From the NCBI RefSeq assembly GCF_008802405.1, contig NZ_VZDO01000012.1:109750-173749 (forward strand): a stretch of 64,000 bases of DNA, given 5' to 3'. Made by a program: the position numbers and the translations under genes. Below the pieces are notes generated by a model that ran no database searches, was not told the origin of the DNA, and was given only the letters and a program-made list of their open reading frames with translations. Below are positions 26,944 through 35,428 of this stretch, in pieces (positions within the stretch are counted from its first letter, which is position 1; every line of letters starts with the position of its first letter). This DNA comes from Plantimonas leprariae (GTDB lineage: Bacteria > Pseudomonadota > Alphaproteobacteria > Rhizobiales > Rhizobiaceae).

Positions 26944-28000
26944 GAACCGCTCCGCCGCCGCATCGAGGGACGCCGGCAACGGCATCGAGAGCCTGATGGC
27001 GCGCCTGCGCGGCGGGCTGCCCGGCGGCCAGGCCGGCCTCGCCGCACTGCTCCTGCTGCTCCTCGTCCTGTTCTCGCTGTTCGTGCCGGGCTTCCTGAGC
27101 TTCGGCACCCTCCAGTCCTTCATGTACCAGTTGCCGCTGCTCGGGCTCCTGTCGCTGGCGATGGTGGTGCCGCTGATCACCGGCGGCCTCAACCTCGCGA
27201 TCATCGCGACCACGAACAGTTCAGCGCTTCTGATGGTCTGGATCATGCAGAACGCCATGCCGGCGGATGCCGGCGCGGCCGCGAGCCTTGGCGTGATCGC
27301 GCTGGCGCTGCTGGCGGGCATCGCGCTCTGTCTGGTGATCGGCCTCCTGACCGGCGCGCTCGTCGCCTATACCGGGGTCCATCCGATCCTCGTGACGCTC
27401 GGCACGAAGTCGCTGATCGACGGAATCAGCATCTATCTGACGCGCGGCATGGCGCTTTCCGGCGTGCCGGAGATGTTCAGCAGCATTGGCAACGCGCAGT
27501 TCTTCGGCGTGCCGCTGGTCTTCGTGGTGCTCGTCCTCGCGGCGATCCTCTTCGGCGTGGTCCTGAAGCGGACCGCCTTCGGCCTCGCCTGCGCGATGAT
27601 CGGCTCGAACATCGAGGCGACGCGCTATTCGGCGGTCGACGTGAAGCGCGTCCTCGTCGGCGTCTACACGCTATCGAGCCTCGCCTGCTTCGTCGCGGCG
27701 CTGATCATGCTCGCGACCTTCAACTCGGCTTCCGCCGACTACGCGCAGTCCTACCTCCTCGTGACCATCCTCGCGGCGGTGCTCGGCGGGGTCGATCCGT
27801 TCGGCGGCTTCGGCACGATCGGCGGACTGATGCTGGCGCTCGGCATCCTTCAAGTCATCTCGTCGGGCTTCAACCAGTTCGGCCTGTCGAACTATCTCAC
27901 CGTCGCGATCTGGGGCCTGATCCTGATCCTCGTGGTGATGTTCCAGACGCTGGGACCGCAGCTCGCCGGCTTCGTCGGCAACAGGAAGCGCAAGGCATGA
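26936..28000 (+). CDS. sugar ABC transporter permease 2 (RbsC-type)
   Basis: A 354-residue permease that should pair with the previous one. Motifs are LLSLAMVVPLITGGLNLAI in the first third, TAFGLACAMIGSNIEATRYS and VLGGVDPFGGFGTIGGLMLAL. The hydrophilic N-terminus of about 35 residues is longer than in the first permease. Its stop overlaps the start of the SIS-domain gene by ATGA at 27997-28000. Confidence 0.92.
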   Translation: MPENRSAAASRDAGNGIESLMARLRGGLPGGQAGLAALLLLLLVLFSLFVPGFLSFGTLQSFMYQLPLLGLLSLAMVVPLITGGLNLAIIATTNSSALLMVWIMQNAMPADAGAAASLGVIALALLAGIALCLVIGLLTGALVAYTGVHPILVTLGTKSLIDGISIYLTRGMALSGVPEMFSSIGNAQFFGVPLVFVVLVLAAILFGVVLKRTAFGLACAMIGSNIEATRYSAVDVKRVLVGVYTLSSLACFVAALIMLATFNSASADYAQSYLLVTILAAVLGGVDPFGGFGTIGGLMLALGILQVISSGFNQFGLSNYLTVAIWGLILILVVMFQTLGPQLAGFVGNRKRKA

Positions 28001-28548
28001 CCAACCTCTATCGCCGGGCCGGCGAGGAACTGAGCCTCGTCCTCGACAGGCTGGACGAGGCCGAAGTCGACCGCGCGGTCGCGACGATCGCGGCGGCACG
28101 GCACGTTTCGGTGTTCGGCGGCGGGCGCGAGGGGCTGCAGGTGAAGGGCTTCGCCATGCGCCTTTTCCATCTCGGGCGCTCGGTCTCGGTGGTCGGCGAC
28201 ATGACGGTGCCGCATCTGGGCGACGGCGACCTCCTGTTCGTCACCTGCGGGCCGGGCGAAATCTCCACTGCCGTGGCCTTGGTCGGCGTCGCGAAGGCGG
28301 CCGGCGCGAAGGTCCTCGTCGTTACCGCGCAGCCGGAAGGCCGCGTGCCGAAGATGGCCGACGAGATGCTGGTGCTGCCCGCGCAGACCATGGCCGACGA
28401 CCAGGGCGACAAGGTTTCGATCCTGCCGATGGGTTCGGTGTTCGAGGGCTGCCTGTTTCTGCTCTTCGAGGTGATGATCCTGAAGCTGAAGGACCGGCTC
28501 GGCGTCTCGACGGAGGCGATGCGCGCCAACCACACGAACCTCGAATGA
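27997..28548 (+). CDS. SIS-domain sugar-phosphate isomerase (HxlB/phosphohexuloisomerase-like)
   Basis: A 183-residue single SIS domain. The phosphosugar-binding loop is VFGGGREGLQVKGFAMRLFHLG, followed by VVGDMTVPHLGDGDLLFVTCGPGEISTAV, and the C-terminus MRANHTNLE is the tail typical of 6-phospho-3-hexuloisomerases. No HxlA (hexulose-phosphate synthase) lies beside it, so a formaldehyde pathway is unlikely; it more probably interconverts an aldose phosphate and a ketose phosphate between the kinase and aldolase steps. It is coupled to both neighbours by 4-base overlaps. Confidence 0.82.
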   Translation: MTNLYRRAGEELSLVLDRLDEAEVDRAVATIAAARHVSVFGGGREGLQVKGFAMRLFHLGRSVSVVGDMTVPHLGDGDLLFVTCGPGEISTAVALVGVAKAAGAKVLVVTAQPEGRVPKMADEMLVLPAQTMADDQGDKVSILPMGSVFEGCLFLLFEVMILKLKDRLGVSTEAMRANHTNLE

Positions 28549-29933
28549 GCATAGCCGTCTTCGACGTCGGCAAGACCAACGTCAAGCTCTTCGCCGCGAC
28601 GGCGGACGGCGCGCTGTTGGAGCATGTCGCCGCCCCGAACCGCTCGCTCGACGGGCCGCCCTACCGGCACCACGACGTCGCGGCGTTGGAGGACTGGCTG
28701 CTCGACGGCCTGGCCGATCTCGGCCGTCGCCACCGGATCGAGGCGGTTGTCGCGACCGCGCACGGCTCGGGTGGCGTCCTCGTCGGCGAGGACGGCCCGG
28801 CGATGCCGATGATCGACTACGAGCAGGAGCCGCCGCCCGCTGTCGCCGGCGAATACCGCCGGATCGCCGGTTCCTGGCGCGAGCGCGGCAGCGCCGTAAT
28901 GCTGGGCGCGGCGCATATCGCCCGGCAGATGTTCTGGATCGAAGCGGAATGGCCGGACGCCTTCGCGCGGGCGACCGCCTTCCTCGCGACCCCGCAATAC
29001 TGGGCGTGGCGGCTCAGCGGCGTCGCCGCCGGCGAGGTGACGAGCCTCGCCGCGCAGTCGCACCTCTGGGCCCCGGCGGACGGGAAACCGGCGCAACTCG
29101 TGGCGGACAGGCGTTGGGAGCGCCTGCTTCCCGCCATGCGCCCCGCATGGGAGGCGCTCGGATGCCTGCGGCCGGAGATCGCCGCCCGCACCGGTCTTGC
29201 CCCGGAAACGCGCGTCCTCAACGGCGTCCACGACTCGTCGGCGAACTTCTATCGCTATCAGGCGGCGGGTCTGTCCGACCTCACCGTCGTCTCCACCGGC
29301 ACCTGGATCGTCTCGTTGACCGACCGGAGCGAGGGCGTCGACTTCGACACCGAGCGCCCGGCCCGTTCCTGCAACGCCGACGTCTTCGGCCGCCCGACGC
29401 CCGGCATGCTGACCATGGGCGGCCGCGAATTCTCAAGCGTCGCCGGCGATGCGCCACGCCGTGTTTCACGTGAAACGCTGGCGCGCCTCGTCGAGAGCGG
29501 CACGATGGCGCTGCCCTCCTTCGGGCCGGACGACGGCCTGTTCCCCGGCACCGCGCGTCGCGGCTTCGTCGAAGGGCCGCTCGGCGACGACCCCGAGCAC
29601 CGCTACGGCCTCGCCGTGCTCTATGCCGCGCTCCTCACCGCCGAATGCCTCGACGACCTGCCGACCGCGCAGACGGTCGCGCTCGACGGCGGCTTCGTGC
29701 AGGAGCCGATGTTCGGCGCGCTGGTCGCGGCGCTGGTGCCGCGCTCGCGCATCATCGTCAACCACGACCCGTTCGGCACGGCGACCGGCGCGGCGCTGCT
29801 CGCCGGCCACACGACGCGCCGCGGACCCGCCCCGCTTTCCGCCGACGCGCCCGACGCGTCGGGCCTGCCCGACCTGACATCCTATCGCGCCCGTTGGCGC
29901 GAGAGCGCCCGCAACAGGAGTGACCCGCAGTGA
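28545..29933 (+). CDS. FGGY-family carbohydrate kinase (rhamnulokinase/fuculokinase-like)
   Basis: A 462-residue sugar kinase. The N-terminal phosphate-1 loop is FDVGKTNVKLFAAT, the central adenosine region STGTWIVSLTD, and the C-terminal domain has VALDGGFVQEPMFGALVAALV and DPFGTATGAALLAGH. The substrate-side motif GVHDSSANFYRY resembles those of rhamnulose and fuculose kinases. It should phosphorylate the ketose that the downstream aldolase then splits. Codons 306-311 contain a near-perfect parS sequence. The ends overlap the neighbouring genes by 4 bases. Confidence 0.87.
   Translation: MSIAVFDVGKTNVKLFAATADGALLEHVAAPNRSLDGPPYRHHDVAALEDWLLDGLADLGRRHRIEAVVATAHGSGGVLVGEDGPAMPMIDYEQEPPPAVAGEYRRIAGSWRERGSAVMLGAAHIARQMFWIEAEWPDAFARATAFLATPQYWAWRLSGVAAGEVTSLAAQSHLWAPADGKPAQLVADRRWERLLPAMRPAWEALGCLRPEIAARTGLAPETRVLNGVHDSSANFYRYQAAGLSDLTVVSTGTWIVSLTDRSEGVDFDTERPARSCNADVFGRPTPGMLTMGGREFSSVAGDAPRRVSRETLARLVESGTMALPSFGPDDGLFPGTARRGFVEGPLGDDPEHRYGLAVLYAALLTAECLDDLPTAQTVALDGGFVQEPMFGALVAALVPRSRIIVNHDPFGTATGAALLAGHTTRRGPAPLSADAPDASGLPDLTSYRARWRESARNRSDPQ
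29462..29477. promoter_or_regulatory. parS-like centromere site (ParB-binding) inside the FGGY kinase gene
   Basis: TGTTTCACGTGAAACG matches the conserved bacterial parS sequence TGTTTCACGTGAAACA at 15 of 16 positions, and the inner 14 bases are a perfect palindrome. It is read as codons CGT GTT TCA CGT GAA ACG, several of which end in T or A in a gene whose codons otherwise mostly end in G or C. parS sites bind ParB and usually lie close to the replication origin. No parA or parB is in the window. Confidence 0.75.
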
Positions 29934-30622
29934 CCGCCTACGACGACCAAGCCCTTCGCCGCGAGATGGTGGCGACCTGCCGGCGCATGAACGAGAGCGG
30001 CATCAACCAGGGCACCGCCGGCAACCTGTCGGTGCGCAACCCGGACGGCTTCCTGATCACGCCGACCTCGCTGCCCTACGACCGGATGCAGCCGGAGGAC
30101 CTCGTGCAGATGGCCTTCGACGGCACCTATGCGGGCCGGCACCGCCCGTCCTCGGAATGGCGCTTCCACCGCGATATCCAGGCGGCGCGCGAGGACATCG
30201 ACGTCGTGCTCCACTGCCATTCGGTCTATGCGACGACGCTCGCCTGCCACCACAAGACGATCCCGAGCTTCCACTACATGACGGGCGTCGCCGGCGGCAC
30301 GACGATCCGCTGCGCGCGGTACGCGACCTTCGGGACGCAAGCCCTTTCCGATGCCGCCATCGAGGCGCTGGAAGATCGGCTCGCCTGCCTTCTCGGCCAA
30401 CATGGCCAGATCTCGCTCGGCCGGACGCTCGCCGCCGCGCTGGCGCTGGCGATCGAGGTGGAGACGATCTCGCGCCTCTACGTGCAGGCGCTGACCCTCG
30501 GCGAGCCGCCGATCCTCAGCGACGAGGAGATGGCGCGCGTTCTCCAGCAGATGAAGAACATGAGCTACGGCCAGGCGCCGGACCTCGACGGCGTCAACGA
30601 CACGGCGCGCCAGCGGGAGTAG
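29930..30622 (+). CDS. class II aldolase (L-fuculose-phosphate-aldolase-like)
   Basis: A 230-residue zinc aldolase that should cleave a ketose 1-phosphate to DHAP and an aldehyde. The catalytic Glu76 and zinc ligands His95, His97 and His158 fall at the FucA positions (73, 92, 94, 155) shifted by three. Other hallmarks are NQGTAGNLSVRN, FLITPTSLPYD and SSEWRFHRDI. The GTG start overlaps the kinase stop (GTGA). Fuculose phosphate is one possibility, but related aldolases act on ribulose, erythrulose and apulose phosphates. Confidence 0.86.
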   Translation: MTAYDDQALRREMVATCRRMNESGINQGTAGNLSVRNPDGFLITPTSLPYDRMQPEDLVQMAFDGTYAGRHRPSSEWRFHRDIQAAREDIDVVLHCHSVYATTLACHHKTIPSFHYMTGVAGGTTIRCARYATFGTQALSDAAIEALEDRLACLLGQHGQISLGRTLAAALALAIEVETISRLYVQALTLGEPPILSDEEMARVLQQMKNMSYGQAPDLDGVNDTARQRE

Positions 30623-30693
30623 CGGCGGCTCCAACGGACTCTTAACCGTTCGGAGCGACCGTCAGGGCGGGACATCCGCCATTCGGACGGCCA

Positions 30694-31446
30694 GTGTTGC
30701 GTATCTTCGCCTACCGCCGCGCGCTCTTCATCGTCGGTCTCTGCTTCCTCGCAGGGCTTTCCGGCTGCTCGCGCCTGAAGCGGCTCACGCCCGAAGACTG
30801 CATGACGCGCGTCATGTACTTCGAGTCGAACCGCTCCAGCCACGACGGCATGCTCGCGGTCGGGACCGTGGTGATGAACCGCAAGGATTCCGGCCGCTAT
30901 CCCCGCAGCGTTTGCGGCGTCGTCGGGCAGAAGAACCAGTTCGCGCCGGGCGTCCTGTCGAAGAAGATGGGCCAGGGCGAGCGGCTGGCGCGACAGACGG
31001 CGCGCGAGGTGCTGCTCGGCGCGCGGCACGAGGAAGTCGGCCGCCGGGCGATGTTCTTCCACACCGCCGGCTACTCGTACCCCTATAACAACATGCACTA
31101 CGTCGCGATCGCCGGCGGCAACGCCTTCTACGAGAAGCGCAAGCACCCGACCCAGACGCAGGCCGAAGTCGCCCGGCGCGGCGACCGCCTCGAGTTCGAA
31201 CCGCCGGGTCGCACCGCGGTGCGCGAGCGGATGATCGCCTCCCGCATGGAAGGCGCCGACGAGACCGCGGTGCCGGTGATCCTCGCGCCGCCGAGCGAGG
31301 CCCCCATCCAGACCGCCGCCGAGGTTCCCGCCGGCGTCGACGCGATGCCGGAGCCCGGTCCCGCCACCCGCCTCGGCCAGATGAGCGACGTGCCGCTGCC
31401 CTCCATCACGGTGGACCAGGCGCTCGCCGGCGACGGACTTTACTGA
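30694..31446 (+). CDS. SleB-type cell-wall hydrolase lipoprotein
   Basis: A 250-residue envelope protein. A signal peptide ends in the lipobox LSGC (lipidated Cys25). The hydrolase_2/SleB domain (about 32-140) carries the likely catalytic Glu44 in VMYFESN, GMLAVGTVVMNR, YPRSVCGVVGQKNQFAPG and the later FHTAGYSYPYNNMHYVAIAGGNAFY. It would cut peptidoglycan glycan strands, for example during growth. The last 90 residues are Pro/Ala-rich and look disordered. The GTG at 30694 is the start that keeps the signal peptide. Confidence 0.82.
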   Translation: MLRIFAYRRALFIVGLCFLAGLSGCSRLKRLTPEDCMTRVMYFESNRSSHDGMLAVGTVVMNRKDSGRYPRSVCGVVGQKNQFAPGVLSKKMGQGERLARQTAREVLLGARHEEVGRRAMFFHTAGYSYPYNNMHYVAIAGGNAFYEKRKHPTQTQAEVARRGDRLEFEPPGRTAVRERMIASRMEGADETAVPVILAPPSEAPIQTAAEVPAGVDAMPEPGPATRLGQMSDVPLPSITVDQALAGDGLY

Positions 31447-31556
31447 GCGGTTAAACCGGCGGTTGCTCGGTAACGATCGCTTTACCACGTTGGAAAGCCG
31501 CGCATTTGACTCGAATAAACGACGAAACCGCGCGGCGACCTCCGCATTCTCCCCGC

Positions 31557-31949
31557 ATGTCCAGGTTGTCGCACCTTTCCCGCCTCAAGGTCCTCGTCGT
31601 CGAGGACGACCCCTTGCTGCGGCTCGATGCGGTCGACCTCGTCGAGGAAGCCGGGTTCGAGGCGGTCGAGGCGGCGAACGCCGACGAGGCGCTGCGGCTG
31701 CTCGAACGCGATCCGACCATCCGCATCCTGTTCACCGACGTCGACATGCCGGGCTCGATGGACGGGCTGATGCTCGCGCACCTCGTCCATCACCGCTGGC
31801 CGCCGATGGCGATCCTCGTCACGTCGGGGCACCTGCGGGTGCGGCCGGAGACGCTGCCCGAGAACGGCCAGTTCTTCGCCAAGCCCTATCGCTGCGCGCA
31901 GGTGCAGGAGGCGATGTCGCGCGCAGCCCACATGGCCCTCGCCGCCTGA
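31557..31949 (+). CDS. single-domain response regulator
   Basis: A 130-residue receiver with no output domain. The acidic pocket VVEDDPLLR, phospho-acceptor Asp61 in LFTDVDMPGSMDG, TSGH switch and conserved Lys109 in FFAKPYR are all present. It could pass phosphate between histidine kinases and other proteins or act by binding a partner; no kinase is adjacent. Start is uncertain: the ATG at 31557 gives the usual receiver N-terminus, while a TTG at 31506 with GGAAAG upstream would add 17 residues. Confidence 0.83.
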   Translation: MSRLSHLSRLKVLVVEDDPLLRLDAVDLVEEAGFEAVEAANADEALRLLERDPTIRILFTDVDMPGSMDGLMLAHLVHHRWPPMAILVTSGHLRVRPETLPENGQFFAKPYRCAQVQEAMSRAAHMALAA

Positions 31950-32012
31950 GGCTGGCCATACTGGCGGCGGGGCGGTAGGAGACGGCTACAGCCGCAACCC
32001 GCCCGACGGCAT

Positions 32013-33815
32013 ATGGAACAGAAGGTCGCCGCCGCGCCACCCACCACCGCTTCCGCCGATCCGGCCGTCAAGGCGCCGGACCGGCTGCGCGCGCTCGTGC
32101 GCGGCAACGAACTCGGCCTGTCCGTCCTCGCCGTCGCGATCGGGGCCGCATCCGGCCTGCTGGTGATCGGCATCGCCGCGCTGGCGCAGTGGATGCACGT
32201 CCTGTTCTTCACCATCCGCCCGGACGAGCGCCTGAGCGCGGTCGGCGACCTGGCGACGCCGTCGCTCGTCTTCCTGCCGGCCGCGGGCGGGCTGGCGCTC
32301 GGCGTCCTCCTGTTCGCGCTGTCGCGGCGGCGGCGCAACCGGGCGCTGGTCGATCCGATCGAGGCGAACGCGCTGCACGGCGGCCGGATGTCGCTGACGG
32401 ACAGCCTGATCGTCGTGGCGCAGAACGTCATCTCGAACGGGTTCGGCGCGTCCGTCGGGCTGGAGGCCGCCTATACGCAGATCTGCTCGGGCGTCGCCTC
32501 GCGGATCGGCATCTCCTTCCAGATGCGTCGGAGCGACATGCGGACGCTCGTCGGCTGCGGCGCGGCGGGCGCGATCGCGGCGGCCTTCAACGCGCCGCTG
32601 ACCGGCGCGTTCTACGCCTTCGAGCTCGTCATCGGCACCTACTCCATCGCGACGCTGACGCCGGTGGTCGCGGCCGCGCTGGTCGGCGCGCTGATTTCCC
32701 GCATCTTCGTCGGCAATGCCTACCTGATCGACATCGGCGCGCCGGGACCGGTCTACGCGCTGGACTATCCGCCGGCGATCGCGCTGGCCGTGCTGGCGGC
32801 CGGCATCGGCATCCTGGTGATGACGACGGTGACGCGGACGGAGGCGCTGTTCCGTCTCAGCCGCGTGCCGACGGCGCTGCGTCCGGCACTGGGCGGGCTC
32901 GTGCTCGCCGGGCTGGCGACGATCACGCCGCAGGTCCTGTCCGCCGGCCACGGCGCGATGCACGCGACCTTCGACGCGAGCCTTTCCGCCACGACGCTGC
33001 TGCTGCTCCTGTTCCTGAAAGCCTTTGCATCGGCGATCTCCATCGGCAGCGGCTTTCGCGGCGGCCTGTTCTTCGCCTCGCTCTTCCTCGGCTCGATCCT
33101 CGGCAAGCTCTTCGCCATCGTGGCTGCCGCTATCTTCGGCGCGGCGGCGCTGAGCTCGCCGATTTACGCGCTGGTCGGCATGAGCACGATGGCGGTCTCG
33201 ATCATCGGCGGCCCGCTGACCATGACCTTCCTCGCGCTGGAGATGACCGGCGACCTGCCGGTGACGGCGCTGGTGCTGGCGGCGGTGGTCACGGCTTCGA
33301 TGACGGTCCGGAAGACGTTCGGCTATTCCTTCGCGACCTGGCGCTTCCACCTGCGCGGCGAGAGCATCCGCTCGGCGCACGACGTCGGCTGGATCCGCAA
33401 CCTCTCGGTCGGGCGGATGATGCGGCGGGATCTCCGCACCGCGAGCGAGGACACGACGCTGAAGGTGTTCCGTCGCGACTTCCCGCTGGGTTCCTCGCAG
33501 CGCGTCATCATTACCGATCGCGCCGATGCCTATGTCGGCATCGTCCTGGTGCCGGACGCCTATTCGGAAGACATCGACGATCTCGACAAGAGCGTGAAGG
33601 AACTCGTCCGGTTCAAGGATTTCATGCTGCTGCCGCAGATGAACGCGCGGGAGGCGAGCCGCCTGTTCGACCGGGCCGAAAGCGAGGCGCTGGCCGTGGT
33701 GGACGATCCGGCGTCGAAGCGCGTGCTCGGCCTCCTGACCGAGAGCCATCTCCTGCGCCGCTACAGCGAGGAGCTGGAAGCCCGCCGGCGGGAGGCCGCC
33801 GGCGAGACGGTCTGA
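32013..33815 (+). CDS. ClC-family chloride channel/antiporter with C-terminal CBS region
   Basis: A 600-residue membrane protein. The ClC core (about 30-440) shows the external gating Glu151 in GFGASVGLEAAYTQ, the ion-path motif GSGFRGGLFFASLFLGS and the later GMSTMAVSIIGGPLTMTFLALEMTGD. The GxEGP motif of classical ClC exchangers is altered to GLEAA here while the Glu is kept. A cytoplasmic part (about 465-590) resembles a CBS pair. Whether it is a channel or an H+/Cl- exchanger cannot be told. It starts 63 bases after the response regulator stop. Confidence 0.88.
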   Translation: MEQKVAAAPPTTASADPAVKAPDRLRALVRGNELGLSVLAVAIGAASGLLVIGIAALAQWMHVLFFTIRPDERLSAVGDLATPSLVFLPAAGGLALGVLLFALSRRRRNRALVDPIEANALHGGRMSLTDSLIVVAQNVISNGFGASVGLEAAYTQICSGVASRIGISFQMRRSDMRTLVGCGAAGAIAAAFNAPLTGAFYAFELVIGTYSIATLTPVVAAALVGALISRIFVGNAYLIDIGAPGPVYALDYPPAIALAVLAAGIGILVMTTVTRTEALFRLSRVPTALRPALGGLVLAGLATITPQVLSAGHGAMHATFDASLSATTLLLLLFLKAFASAISIGSGFRGGLFFASLFLGSILGKLFAIVAAAIFGAAALSSPIYALVGMSTMAVSIIGGPLTMTFLALEMTGDLPVTALVLAAVVTASMTVRKTFGYSFATWRFHLRGESIRSAHDVGWIRNLSVGRMMRRDLRTASEDTTLKVFRRDFPLGSSQRVIITDRADAYVGIVLVPDAYSEDIDDLDKSVKELVRFKDFMLLPQMNAREASRLFDRAESEALAVVDDPASKRVLGLLTESHLLRRYSEELEARRREAAGETV

Positions 33816-33827
33816 TCCCTGGCGGCG

Positions 33828-34076
33828 TCACATCTCCTTGTCGACGACGTGGGTTTCCGGCCGGTCCGAGCCGTCGGCGACCTCCTCGTGCCATTCGCCG
33901 CCGGCGTCCTGATAGCTGATGCCGTCCGTCTCGCCGGCGAGGCCCTGCCGCGCGGCGGCATCGCGCGCGGCGGCGAGCGCCGCGTCGTGGCTGCGATACG
34001 TCTCGGAAAAGACGCCGCCGACCTTGTAGGCCCAGCCGCCGTCGTGCTCGACGATTTCGTAGTTCACTCCGCTCAT
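33828..34076 (-). CDS. DUF2188-family small protein
   Basis: An 82-residue cytoplasmic protein with the family pattern YEIVEHDGGWAYKVGGV, a central helix AALAAARDAAARQG and ISYQDAGGEWHEEVADG. Function unknown. GGAGG lies 6 bases before the ATG. It follows gph by 23 bases on the same strand and converges on the ClC gene with 12 bases between. Confidence 0.72.
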   Translation of the reverse strand: MSGVNYEIVEHDGGWAYKVGGVFSETYRSHDAALAAARDAAARQGLAGETDGISYQDAGGEWHEEVADGSDRPETHVVDKEM

Positions 34077-34099
34077 CGCGATCCTCCTCTGAAGTGGCC

Positions 34100-34801
34100 T
34101 CAGACTTCGGGCGCACCCTCCCCTTCGGCAAGAGCGAGAATCGCCGCCGGCAGCTCGTCGAGCCGCTCGATCGCGGCGTCCGCGCCGAGCGCCTCGGGCG
34201 TGAGCTCGGTGTAGCCGCCCGCCACCGCGACGATCGGCATCCCGGCCGCGCGCGCCGCAAGGACGTCGTTCTCGCTGTCGCCGACGAAGACCACGTCGGA
34301 GGGCGCGAAGCCGAGCGCCTCGCAGGCGTGGAGCAGGAGGCCCGGCTCCGGCTTCAGCGCCGGTCCGGCGTCGCCGCCGACGACGACCGCCATCAGCTCG
34401 CCGAGCCGGAAATGGTCGAGCACGGCACGGGTCGCCTCACCCGGCTTGTTGGTGACGACGCCGAGCGGCACGCCCTTTTCCTTCAGGTCGCGCAGGAGGT
34501 CGGAGACGCCGGCCATCAGCACCGTCGACTGCGTCGCCCTCGCCTCGTAGAGTTTCACATAGCGGTCGACGACGCGCTCTCGCGTGGCGGGATCGATCTC
34601 GAGCCCGAGCGCGCCGTAGGCCCGCTCGACGAGGACGTCGACGCCGCGCCCGACCATCTTCGTCACCGCCTCCAGCGTGAGGGGCGGATGGCCGTAGCTT
34701 TCCAGCGTCTCGTTCAGCGCCTCCGCGATGTCGGGTGCGCTGTCGACGAGGGTTCCGTCGAGGTCGAACAGGACGGCGCGCGGCCAGCCGGCGGGCTTCA
34801 T
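34100..34801 (-). CDS. gph: phosphoglycolate phosphatase (HAD superfamily)
   Basis: A 233-residue HAD hydrolase that should convert 2-phosphoglycolate to glycolate. Motif I is FDLDGTLVDSAPDIAEALN, motif II VVTNKP, motif III Lys in ALKPEPGLLLHAC and motif IV FVGDSENDVLAARAAGM, with the gph-like cap VGRGVDVLVERA between. Other HAD phosphatases share this pattern, so the exact substrate is likely but not certain. Its ATG overlaps the MaoC stop (ATGA). Confidence 0.85.
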   Translation of the reverse strand: MKPAGWPRAVLFDLDGTLVDSAPDIAEALNETLESYGHPPLTLEAVTKMVGRGVDVLVERAYGALGLEIDPATRERVVDRYVKLYEARATQSTVLMAGVSDLLRDLKEKGVPLGVVTNKPGEATRAVLDHFRLGELMAVVVGGDAGPALKPEPGLLLHACEALGFAPSDVVFVGDSENDVLAARAAGMPIVAVAGGYTELTPEALGADAAIERLDELPAAILALAEGEGAPEV

Positions 34802-35316
34802 GACGGTGTTCCTTCCTCTCGCGGCTCGATCACCGCCAGCGTGATCCAGTGCGCGGTCAGCGCCGGCTTCGCTCCGCTCTCGATCTCGATCGCGACCTCC
34901 CAGCTCGACTGGAGCGAGACGGCGCGCTCGACCAGGCCGACGAGCCGGAAGCGGCCGCGCACCCGCGCACCGCTCTTCACCGGCGCGATGAAGCGCACCT
35001 TCTCGAAGCCGTAGTTGATGCCCATCCGCGTCCCCTCGACGCCCGGCAGCGCCTCGAAGGCGAGCGTCGAGAGCAGCGACAGAGTGAGGAAGCCGTGCGC
35101 GATCGTGCCGCCGAACGGGGCTTCCGCCCTGGCGCGTTCGGGATCGACATGGATGAACTGATGGTCGCGCGTCGCATCGGCGAAGGTGTCGATCATCGGC
35201 TGGTCGACGGCGAGCCAGCCGGACACGAAGTCGTCGCCATTCAAGTGACGCCGATACGCCTCCAGCGGCACGAGGCGCGCCCTCAGATCGGCTTCGATAG
35301 CGGCTTCGCTCGGCAA
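34798..35316 (-). CDS. MaoC/NodN-like hydratase (hotdog fold)
   Basis: A 172-residue single-hotdog protein of the (R)-specific enoyl-CoA hydratase group. The catalytic pattern is DHQFIHVDPERARAEAPFGGTIAHGFLTLSLLS, with Asp and His placed as in MaoC and NodN. The TTG start at 35316 is chosen because AAGGA lies 8 bases upstream and the length suits NodN-type proteins; a GTG at 35271 or an ATG at 35385 without a ribosome site are alternatives. Translationally coupled to gph. Confidence 0.78.
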   Translation of the reverse strand: MPSEAAIEADLRARLVPLEAYRRHLNGDDFVSGWLAVDQPMIDTFADATRDHQFIHVDPERARAEAPFGGTIAHGFLTLSLLSTLAFEALPGVEGTRMGINYGFEKVRFIAPVKSGARVRGRFRLVGLVERAVSLQSSWEVAIEIESGAKPALTAHWITLAVIEPREEGTPS

Positions 35317-35428
35317 TCGCGGTGTCCTTGCGGGGGTCGGCTTCCGCCCACATAGCGCAGGCGGTGGTGCGACGCATCCCGCCAAGATCCGGGTTGTGCC
35401 GCGTTCACCGTCCGTTCACTGTCGACGC

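Noticed and set aside
27997..28548. Ribulose-monophosphate formaldehyde fixation, suggested by the HxlB-like protein
   Set aside because: No hexulose-phosphate synthase is present and the gene is coupled to a sugar importer and kinase.
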